Assembly: GCA_016710385.1 (NCBI GenBank)
Contig: JADJVX010000022.1
Span: 248,001 to 312,000 of the forward strand
Source: Actinomycetales bacterium
GTDB lineage: Bacteria > Actinomycetota > Actinomycetes > Actinomycetales > Dermatophilaceae
DNA length: 64,000 bases
Direction: 5' to 3'
The translations under genes were made by a program, and so were the position numbers. Of this stretch, positions 25,461-33,658 are shown one piece after another. The notes beneath the pieces are model-generated. The model was not told the DNA's origin and did no database searches. It worked only from the letters and a program-made list of their open reading frames with translations. The stretch's first letter is position 1; every line of letters starts with the position of its first letter.

Positions 25461-28400
25461 CTACCCGAACAAGCCCTCGAAGAAGTCGACGACGTCGTTG
25501 CCGAACGAGGTGAACGCACCCCCGATCGCGGCGATCGTGGCGTTGGTGAAGCCCAGGCTCGACAGCAGGCTGCCGATCGCCGCCACGGTCTGGTTGAACG
25601 TGGTCGACAAGACCGTGTTGATCTCTGCGGCAGTGGCCCCGATCGCCCGCAGCACTCGCGCTGCCCCGTCCGCGGCCTGTTGGAAGACGCCCTGCAGGAC
25701 GGTCCCGATTTCGGCGATCGCGTATCCGGCGCTGCGGAGGGTGGCTGCCGCCTGGTCGGCCAGCTGGTTGTAGACCGACTCGAGCACCCCACCGATGGCG
25801 TCGATGGCGTAGCCGGCATCCCGCAGCACCCCGACCATCGCGTCGGCGGTGAGGTTCAGGACGCTCTGCAGGGCGGCGCCAATCTCGTTGACCCCGTAGC
25901 CGATTGAGCGCAGGATCGTGGCGACGCCCTGGGCCGTTTGGGCATACACGTCGTCCAGGACCCGGGTGATCTCCCCGATCGCAAAGCCGACGGTCCGCAG
26001 CACGGCGGCCACCTCGGCGGCTGTCTGGTTGAAGACGTCGGTCATCGCGCGGGCGATGTCGTCGACGACATAGCCGGCACCGGTGAGCAGCGCTGCGACA
26101 CCCTGGGCCGCCTGGTCATACACATTGGCGAGCGCACCAGCGACCTGGTTGGCGGTGAAGTCGATGGCCTTGAGGATCTGCGCGACCTGCGCGGCCGTCG
26201 CCTGATAGGCATCGCGCAGGCCGGTGGCGATCTCATCGACCAGGAAGCCGGCCTGCTCCAACGCCCGGGCTGCGATCGCGGCCGTCTCGCGGTAGACGTC
26301 ATGCAAGGCCGACGCCACCTCACCGACGGCGAAGCCGACGGCGTCGAGCACCTTGGCAGCCGCGATGTCGATGAGCTCGTAGACCTGCTGCAGCGATTGG
26401 CCGATCTGGGCCACCGTGTAGTCCAGCGACTTCAGCACCCCGGCCAGCGCCTCGGCGGTGACGTCCAGCACGTCTGAGAGGGCACCGGCGATCTGGTTGA
26501 CACCGTATTCGAGCTGCCCGAGCAACTCGACCAGCTGGGTCACCGTCACCTGGTATGCCGCGTGCAGACCCGCGACGATCTCGTCCACGGCATACCCGGC
26601 GTCCCGGAGGACCCCGGCGACGACGTTGGCCGCGGCACCGTAGGCACTCTCCAGCGCCGATGCGACATCGGTGGCCAGGGCGAGGAAGGCCTCGCGCATG
26701 ACCTGCGCGGCCTGTTGGGCGGTGAGCTGGAACACCGAGGCGAACGCCTCGGCCAGGCCCTGGATGTCATAGCCCAAGCCGATCAGCGCCGCCGCCGTGG
26801 CCTGATAACCGAAACCGAAGGCGTCGGCGAGTTCGGCGGCCAGTTGGACCGCGGTCTGTCCAGCCTGATTCATCGTGTCGACGAAGCCGTTGAAGCCACT
26901 GGCGATCGCCGCTCCAGCGTCGTTGAACCCGCTGACGATGGCACCGCCGACATACGCCGCCGTATCCGCGACGGTATTGCCGATATCGACGGCCAGGTCG
27001 GCGACGTATTCAGCCGCGCTGACCACCGCATCGGCGATCTCGGGACCGTAGAGGGTGATGACGGTCTCCAGCGCGATGCTGATCGCCGCGCCCGCAAGCG
27101 CACATCCCGCCGCGCCGATGCCCGCGGTGGCGCCCAGGCAGATGCCGACGAACGCGACGTTCGTGGCGAGCCCGACCGCCGACCCGACGCATTGCGCCAC
27201 GGGTCCGTTCAGGCAGTTGTCCACCATGACGTAGGTCTGCAGCCCGATGGCCAGCACGGCGAGCCCGGCACTGGCGAACTTCAGCCCCTTGGCGATCTGG
27301 GCCTCTTTGGCCGCGATGAAGCCGAAGTGGGTCGACGCCGCGGCCGCCTTGGCCAGCGACGGCAGCGCCTTGACCAGGCCCTTGACGAACAGCTTCGCCG
27401 CGATGGCCACCTTGCCCGAGTAGCTGGCCAGGACGCCGTTCGAGGTCGCCGGTGTGATCATGTCCCCGGCCTCGCCAGCGGTTTGCGGCATCAGCCCGGT
27501 TGGGTCGGTCAACGCCGTCGGCCGGTTGCCGACGAACGCGTATGCCGCGACCAGCGGGGCACCGGCCGGCGTGGCCAGCGGCTCACGCTGGGTGAACCGC
27601 CCGGAGACCGGATCGTAGGTGCGGGCCCGCATGTTGTAGAGCCCGGTGACCGGGTCGCGTTGCTGGCCCTGGAAGAGCAGGTCGGTCGCCTCCGCCGCGC
27701 TCCCGACCGAGGTCACCTCGCCGAAGGCCGAATAGGCGTATGCCGCAACGACATCGCCATGCGCGTCGGTCAACTGGTTGGTGCTGCCCAACGGGTCTCG
27801 GTGGACGTAGTAGGTCTGGGTCGGCGTCTGGATCGCGACCGGCCCCTCGGTGTCGTTGAAGTAGCGGCGCAGCACGGTCGTGCCGGACTTCTCCAGCACG
27901 AGCAGCGGGACGGCGGCGTTCGGATCCCACACATACTGGGTCGTCGCGTCACCGACGGTCCGACTGATCCGGTTGCCGTCGCCGTCATACCCATAGGTGA
28001 CCGTGGTCGCCGGGCCGGTCGGGGGCTGCAGCGTCGCCTTCGACAGGCGACCCGCGGCGTCATACGAGAAGGTCGTCGTCCCTCTGGGGCTGGTCATCGT
28101 CGTCACCGCACCGCTGCGGTCATACGTCCACGAGCCGGCCGGTCCGCTCTGCGTGGTGATTCGGTCTGCACTGCCCACGGTGTATGCCGTGTCGCCGTTG
28201 CGGACGATGTTGCCCACCGCGTCGTAGGCGATGGTCGCGCCCGGGGCGACCACCGGGCCGGTGGGGGTCCCGGCTGGCTGTTTGGACCCGGTGTCCATCG
28301 ACGCCGGGACCGGCACCGACAGCTGACCTGTCGGCGGTGTGGACCTGGTGCCACCGGGGTCGGCGTTGACCACCGGCACCGTCACCGACGTGGAGGTCGT

Positions 28401-31400
28401 CGAGAAGCCGCTGACCCGGCCCGTGGCGTCGTAGGCGTAGGCGTTGAGGACGCTGCGCCCGGCTGCCGTGGTGCGCTGCGAGAGCCGATGGCCCTGGCTG
28501 TCGTAGGTGTAGGTCTCGCCGGCCATGACCGTGCCGGCACGCTGCACCGATTGGCCCACGACCCGCCCGACGGGGTCATAGCTGCGGGTCTCGACGACGC
28601 CGTTGGCCATCGAGGCCGCCGCGACTCGACGGGTGGCATCGCGCAGATAGGACGCCTGCACGTGACCGTCGGCGCTGGTGGCGTCCAGGCGCATCAAGGC
28701 GCCGGCATCGTCGACGTCATAGGTGACGTGGGTGCCGTCGGGGTAGGTCTCCGACACCTTGCCCGGCGTGCCGAAGTCATAGCTGAAGCGCTGGTTCGCC
28801 GGGCCGGCTCCGGTGAGATTGCCGCGGGCGTCATAGGAGTAGGTCGAGACCACACCACCGGAGGACATCGAGGCGCGACGGCCCTGCGCGTCGTAGGTCT
28901 GGTCGACGACGATCTGGGGCAGGTCGCCCTGACTGTAGGTGGTCCGGGTCACCCGGTTCGCGCCGTCAAGCCCGTATGCCGTCGTGCGCCCTTCCGGGTC
29001 GACTTGCGAAATCCGCTGTCCGGCAACGTTATTGACGAATGTGGTGGTGTTGCCGTCAACGCTCTGGGAGGTGAGTCGGCCCATCCCGTCATAGCTATAG
29101 GTGGTGACCCCGCCTCGACCGTCGGTGCGCGAGATCGGGTTGTCAGCCAGGTCGTAACGGTAGGCGGTCGTCCCGGCGCCGTCGGTCACCGAGGTGACAT
29201 TGCCGCGGGCATCGTAGGTGCGCGTGGTGACGGCGCCGTTCATGTCCTGCAACCGCAGCTGCCGGCCGGCCAGGTCGTAACGCATCAGGTTCTGGCCGTC
29301 ACCGGCCGCCTGACGGATCAACCGATTCATGGAGTCGTACTGCTGGCGCACGACCGAGCCGCTGCCGTCGTCGAACAGGACCGACTGGCCCATCGCGTCA
29401 TAGGTGATCGCGGTGCGCCGCCCCGACGGGTCGATGACCGTTGCCGGGCGCCCCAGGGCGTCGTTGAGGTAGCTGGTCCGAGCGCCGTTGGGCGTGGCCT
29501 GGGAGAGCAGGTTCGCGGACGGGTCGTACAGCTCGGTGGTCACCAGTCCGCCAGGAGCGGTCGTCGTCCTGGTCAGCGACGCCTCGTGCCAGGCATAGCT
29601 CGTCGTGCCGGACGGGTCCGTGCTGCTGACGACGTCGGCGGCGGAGTCGTAAGCAAAGCTCGTCACGACGCCGACCGGGCTGCGGGTGCTGAGCAGGTTG
29701 CCGGCGTCGTCGTAGGTCCACGTCGTCGTGAACGCCGGGTCGACGGGTCCGTTCTCGGGGACTCCGCGCGGGTCGGTGGCCGAGGTCTTCAGGCCCGCCT
29801 CGTTATAGGTGGCGCGTGACCCGTTGCCGTTGAGCGCCGAGCGGGACTGGCCGTATTCGTTCACCTGCACGACGTTGCCCATCGCGTCGTGGACGAAGGT
29901 CTGCCGCCCGATCGGGGTGGCGACCTCGGTGAGCAGCGGACCGGCATACGAGAACGTGGTGGCGCCCTCGCGACCGCCCGGGGGGGTGATGGAGGTGAGT
30001 CGGCCGCCCTGGTAGTCGTAGGTGGTCCGGTTGCCGAGCGCGTCGGTCTGCGAGGTCATCCGGTGGTTGCGGTCGTAGGTGAACTGCACGACCGCCGACG
30101 TGGTGGAATCCAACGGAGTGCTCTGGGTGACCAGGTCTCCGTTGGCGTCGAAGGCCCACTCCTGGACGAAGCCGTTCGGGTCCTGGACGGCGGTCAGGTT
30201 GAGCCGGGCGTCATACGAGTAGCGCAGGACGGCGCCGCTGGGCAGGCTCTGGCGGACCAGGACGTTGCTGCGGTAAGTGTCGACATAGGCGACCCAGGTC
30301 GGCGTGCCGCCGACGGTGGTGCGCGCCTCCCGGGTCGTGGTCTGGGCCGCGGTGTCGTAGCTGAAGCGATTCTGGGTATGCCGCGCGTCGCCCTGCGCGC
30401 TGGCCGTCGCGACGCGACCGGCCGCGTCGTAGGCAACCGCGAGACGGACCTCGCCGCTCGGGTCGGTGATGCGGGTCAACCGCTGGCCGGCGTCGTAGTC
30501 ATAGGTCCACGTCTTGCCACGGGCATCGGTGAAGGAGGTCAGCCGTCCGCCGGTGTAGCCGTAGGAGATCTGGCGCTCGGCCGGTGTCCGGACATGGGTG
30601 ACCTGACCTTGCGCGTCGAGGGTCAGCACGACGTCATACGTGCTCTTCTTGTCCGTCGTGGTGAGTTTGACCCGCAGTTGGGTCGCCGAGTCTCGGACGA
30701 AGGCCAGCCCCTGGCCGGTGCCGTCGACATAGGAGTCGAGCCGGGGACCGGTGACGGTCCACGTCGTGCCGTCCCAATGGGTGACGGTGCAGGTCTTCTG
30801 GTTGCCGGTGCAGGTGAGGTCGGCGCGGGCCCCGGGTGGGCCGGTGAAGCTGCCCTGGTGGCCGGTGAAGACGATCCGTTGCCCGTCCGGGCCGCGCACG
30901 GTCGCCTCGGTGCCGGCCGGGTTGAACGTGACCGACATGTCCAGGATCGAGGAGAAGCCGAGCCCGAAGGCACCCACCGCGGTGTCACCGGAGTTGTAGG
31001 TCCGCTCCAGCACCAGATCCATGCCGACCCCGGCGACCTCAAGGTCGCGGAAGACCCGCTGCAGCGCGCCCGTGGCGGTGTTGACATCGTCGACGACGGC
31101 GCTCGGGTTGGGGGCCAGACTCGCCCCGCCCATCGTCTGCCCGAGCGGGGCGCCGACCGGCGCCACCTCGAGCGGCGGCGTGCTCGCGCGCACGACGACG
31201 AAAGGCAAGCTCTCGGCGGTGAAGGACTGCCAGGTTGCCGTGAGTGCGTAGCCGCCCCCCGCCTGGTTGACCTTGCAACCGCCGAACGTGGCGGTCCCGC
31301 CCGCGGAGACCGTGGCGAGCCGACAACTCAGCGACGCACCAGGCGTGCCGGTGCCAGCCGTGATGGCCAACGCGACCTGGCCACCGGACCCAGCGACCCG

Positions 31401-33530
31401 GTTGCCGCCGGCGTCGACGACCGCGAGCGCAGGCTGGCGGGTGAGCGGCCGACCGGCGGTGCCCGCGCTGGGTTGGGCGGTGAAGACCAGCCTGGCGGGG
31501 ACGCCGACCCGCACATCGAAGGGGGCGCTTGACGCGGACGCGAGCCCGGCCGCGGCGGCGGTGAGGCGATAACCCGCGCCTGCCGTGTCGATCGAGCACC
31601 CGGCGAAGGTCGCGGTGCCGCTGGAGACCGCCAGCGGGTTGGCCCCGCAGCTCAGCGCGCCCGGTCCGCTGGCCACCGACAGGTGGATCGTGGCGCCGCT
31701 GTCGACCACGATGTTGCCTCCGGCGTCAAGGACCGCGACGGCCGGTTGGGCGGCCCATCCGACTCCGCCGGTGCCGCCGCCGGGTTGGGTCGTGAAGGCC
31801 AGGTGGGTCGCGCCGCCGACGCGGATGTCGAAGCTCGCGCTGAGGCGGGTCACCCCCGCGCCGTCGATGGTCGCCAGCAGCCGGTAGCCCGCCCCGGCCT
31901 TGTCGACCCGGCATCCGGTGAAGCTGGCGGTCCCGCCGACCGCGCTGACCGTGCTGCCCCCGGCGCAGGTCAGCCGGGCGCCGGGGGTGCCGAAGCCAGC
32001 GGCCAGCGACAGGGTGACCGAGCCGGCGGCACCGTTGCCACCGGCGTCGCGGATCACGACGACCGGTTGGCTGGCCAAGGCCGACCCGCCGTTGCCGCTG
32101 CTCGGGTCGGTGGTGAACTCCGCCGAGACCGGCGCGCCCTTGGTGACGGTGAAGTTCTGGCTGCGCGCGGCGTGGTTGCCCACGGTGGCCACCAGGGCGT
32201 AGGGGACCGAGCTGTCCCGGTCGATCGAGCAGCCGGTGAAGGTCGCGGTGCCAGCGTTGGCGGCCACCGTGGTGGCGTCGCAGGTCAGCACGGCATCAGT
32301 GGCGCCGGAGCCTGGTGCGATGGACAACGTGACCAGGCCGCCGGCTCCGTTGCCACCGGAGTCGGTGACCGAGACGACCGGCTGGGTGGCGAACGGCATA
32401 CCGCCGGGTCCGCCGCCAGGATTGGTGGCGAAGGTCAGCTGGCTGACCCCGCCGAGGCTGACCTGCACGGCGTTGCTCACCGCTGAGCTCAGGCCCGGTG
32501 CCGAGGCGGTCAACGTGTAGGCGCCGCCGGTCTTGTCGATGGCGCACCCCGTGAAGGATGCGAGCCCGGTCGTGGCCGCGACCGGGTTCTGGGCGCAGGC
32601 CAGCACCGCGGCGGCGTCTCCGGTGCCGGCCGTGATCCGCAGGGTCACGGATGCGCTCGCCGCGGCAACGCGGTTGCCCAGGGCGTCGACGACGGCGACC
32701 TGCGGCTGGACGCCGAGGGCCTGACCCGCCTGGCCAGTGCCGGGCTGGGTGTCAAAACGCAGCGCCGCGGGAGGGCCGGCCGACACGGCAAACGGCGCGC
32801 TGGTCCCGAAGATGCCGTCATCGACGTCGATGGCGTAGAGCCGGAAACCCTCGCCCGCGCGATCGACCGAGCACCCCGAGAAGGTGGCGAGGCCGCCCTC
32901 GGCCGTCGTGGCGTTCTTGGGTTCGGTGCAGGTCACGACCGCTCCGCCAGTGCCCGTGCCGGGCTTGATGACCAGCCCGATCTTGGCAGTGCTCGTCGCG
33001 ATCAGCGTCCCGTCTGCGTCCACGACGCGCACCACCGGCTGCCCGAGCCAGGCGTCCCCGGCCTGCCCCCCGGTGGGTTGCGTGCCGAAGGTGAGGTATG
33101 CCGGTCCGCTCACCCGCAGCACGGCGCTGTCGACGCTGACCCCACCGACGCTGGCCTGCAACGTGTAGCGGCCGCCCTTGTCGATGGAGCAGCCCGGGAA
33201 GGTGGCGACGCCGTCGACCGGTGTCACGGTGGCCGCCGGGCAGGTGAGCTTGCCCGAGGGTTCGCCGGCGTCGCCGGTCAGGGAGAGGGTGACTGGGTCG
33301 GTCGAGTCGGTGACCGTGACGGTCGGTGCGACGTCGAAGACAGCCCCGGGGTCGGCGGCGCTCGGACTGGCGGTGAAGGACAAGGACGGCGTCGCTGTTG
33401 TCTGGGCCGATGCCCCCGGCGTCGGGACCAGGGCGGTGAGCAGGACGAAGGAGATCCCCGCCGATACCCACCGGGCCGCGTGGGTGCGCCGAGCGGGGGT
33501 CGCGGCGTGACGACTCAGGGAAATCTTCAC
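25461..33530 (-). CDS. Giant secreted RHS/YD-repeat protein with Ig-like array and helical-repeat tail
   Basis: 2689 residues. A Sec signal peptide with a long n-region ends near residue 43 (LTALVPTPGASAQ). Seven beta-sandwich repeats of about 105 residues follow (about 45-785), each with two conserved cysteines (L.C...F.GC.ID). DUF6531-like sequence then leads into YD repeats (about 960-1900) and the RHS core end (YYVHRDPLGSTNQLTD, YAYSAFGEV, RARTYDPVSGRFTQREPL, ALTDPTGL) at about residue 2010. RHS proteins form cocoon-like shells whose C-terminal tip is usually a toxin. Here the 675-residue tip has hydrophobic segments and then about 14 helical repeats of 29 residues, with no recognisable nuclease, ART or protease motif and no adjacent immunity gene. 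The frame is intact over 8 kb. A LuxR-type regulator lies 128 bp upstream on the same strand. Confidence 0.9.
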   Translation of the reverse strand: MKISLSRHAATPARRTHAARWVSAGISFVLLTALVPTPGASAQTTATPSLSFTASPSAADPGAVFDVAPTVTVTDSTDPVTLSLTGDAGEPSGKLTCPAATVTPVDGVATFPGCSIDKGGRYTLQASVGGVSVDSAVLRVSGPAYLTFGTQPTGGQAGDAWLGQPVVRVVDADGTLIATSTAKIGLVIKPGTGTGGAVVTCTEPKNATTAEGGLATFSGCSVDRAGEGFRLYAIDVDDGIFGTSAPFAVSAGPPAALRFDTQPGTGQAGQALGVQPQVAVVDALGNRVAAASASVTLRITAGTGDAAAVLACAQNPVAATTGLASFTGCAIDKTGGAYTLTASAPGLSSAVSNAVQVSLGGVSQLTFATNPGGGPGGMPFATQPVVSVTDSGGNGAGGLVTLSIAPGSGATDAVLTCDATTVAANAGTATFTGCSIDRDSSVPYALVATVGNHAARSQNFTVTKGAPVSAEFTTDPSSGNGGSALASQPVVVIRDAGGNGAAGSVTLSLAAGFGTPGARLTCAGGSTVSAVGGTASFTGCRVDKAGAGYRLLATIDGAGVTRLSASFDIRVGGATHLAFTTQPGGGTGGVGWAAQPAVAVLDAGGNIVVDSGATIHLSVASGPGALSCGANPLAVSSGTATFAGCSIDTAGAGYRLTAAAAGLASASSAPFDVRVGVPARLVFTAQPSAGTAGRPLTRQPALAVVDAGGNRVAGSGGQVALAITAGTGTPGASLSCRLATVSAGGTATFGGCKVNQAGGGYALTATWQSFTAESLPFVVVRASTPPLEVAPVGAPLGQTMGGASLAPNPSAVVDDVNTATGALQRVFRDLEVAGVGMDLVLERTYNSGDTAVGAFGLGFSSILDMSVTFNPAGTEATVRGPDGQRIVFTGHQGSFTGPPGARADLTCTGNQKTCTVTHWDGTTWTVTGPRLDSYVDGTGQGLAFVRDSATQLRVKLTTTDKKSTYDVVLTLDAQGQVTHVRTPAERQISYGYTGGRLTSFTDARGKTWTYDYDAGQRLTRITDPSGEVRLAVAYDAAGRVATASAQGDARHTQNRFSYDTAAQTTTREARTTVGGTPTWVAYVDTYRSNVLVRQSLPSGAVLRYSYDARLNLTAVQDPNGFVQEWAFDANGDLVTQSTPLDSTTSAVVQFTYDRNHRMTSQTDALGNRTTYDYQGGRLTSITPPGGREGATTFSYAGPLLTEVATPIGRQTFVHDAMGNVVQVNEYGQSRSALNGNGSRATYNEAGLKTSATDPRGVPENGPVDPAFTTTWTYDDAGNLLSTRSPVGVVTSFAYDSAADVVSSTDPSGTTSYAWHEASLTRTTTAPGGLVTTELYDPSANLLSQATPNGARTSYLNDALGRPATVIDPSGRRTAITYDAMGQSVLFDDGSGSVVRQQYDSMNRLIRQAAGDGQNLMRYDLAGRQLRLQDMNGAVTTRTYDARGNVTSVTDGAGTTAYRYDLADNPISRTDGRGGVTTYSYDGMGRLTSQSVDGNTTTFVNNVAGQRISQVDPEGRTTAYGLDGANRVTRTTYSQGDLPQIVVDQTYDAQGRRASMSSGGVVSTYSYDARGNLTGAGPANQRFSYDFGTPGKVSETYPDGTHVTYDVDDAGALMRLDATSADGHVQASYLRDATRRVAAASMANGVVETRSYDPVGRVVGQSVQRAGTVMAGETYTYDSQGHRLSQRTTAAGRSVLNAYAYDATGRVSGFSTTSTSVTVPVVNADPGGTRSTPPTGQLSVPVPASMDTGSKQPAGTPTGPVVAPGATIAYDAVGNIVRNGDTAYTVGSADRITTQSGPAGSWTYDRSGAVTTMTSPRGTTTFSYDAAGRLSKATLQPPTGPATTVTYGYDGDGNRISRTVGDATTQYVWDPNAAVPLLVLEKSGTTVLRRYFNDTEGPVAIQTPTQTYYVHRDPLGSTNQLTDAHGDVVAAYAYSAFGEVTSVGSAAEATDLLFQGQQRDPVTGLYNMRARTYDPVSGRFTQREPLATPAGAPLVAAYAFVGNRPTALTDPTGLMPQTAGEAGDMITPATSNGVLASYSGKVAIAAKLFVKGLVKALPSLAKAAAASTHFGFIAAKEAQIAKGLKFASAGLAVLAIGLQTYVMVDNCLNGPVAQCVGSAVGLATNVAFVGICLGATAGIGAAGCALAGAAISIALETVITLYGPEIADAVVSAAEYVADLAVDIGNTVADTAAYVGGAIVSGFNDAGAAIASGFNGFVDTMNQAGQTAVQLAAELADAFGFGYQATAAALIGLGYDIQGLAEAFASVFQLTAQQAAQVMREAFLALATDVASALESAYGAAANVVAGVLRDAGYAVDEIVAGLHAAYQVTVTQLVELLGQLEYGVNQIAGALSDVLDVTAEALAGVLKSLDYTVAQIGQSLQQVYELIDIAAAKVLDAVGFAVGEVASALHDVYRETAAIAARALEQAGFLVDEIATGLRDAYQATAAQVAQILKAIDFTANQVAGALANVYDQAAQGVAALLTGAGYVVDDIARAMTDVFNQTAAEVAAVLRTVGFAIGEITRVLDDVYAQTAQGVATILRSIGYGVNEIGAALQSVLNLTADAMVGVLRDAGYAIDAIGGVLESVYNQLADQAAATLRSAGYAIAEIGTVLQGVFQQAADGAARVLRAIGATAAEINTVLSTTFNQTVAAIGSLLSSLGFTNATIAAIGGAFTSFGNDVVDFFEGLFG
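25530..26800 (-). repeat. About 14 coding repeats of 87 bp (29 residues) in the RHS tail
   Basis: The end of the RHS gene encodes consecutive 29-residue units of the form TAA.VA..LR..GYA..EI...L..VY.Q, for example TAAEVAAVLRTVGFAIGEIT and TADAMVGVLRDAGYAIDAIG. The period is constant through most of the block while residues diverge, indicating old tandem duplication under selection for a helical, solenoid-like or rod-like structure. Confidence 0.85.
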
Positions 33531-33658
33531 GATGACTCGATCCTTGGGCGACCCAGAGCGCTAGGCAGACGTCCGCGCCCGGAGCGGCGCGATGCTGTTA
33601 CCTCACACGGCATACCGGGGGGTTGCCATCGTAGAAATTGCGTATGCGCCGATCCGGC

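Noticed and set aside
26562..29819. 1085-codon plus-strand open frame inside the RHS gene
   Set aside because: It is the complement of the YD repeats, Arg/Gly-rich and without family similarity; the minus frame has the domains.
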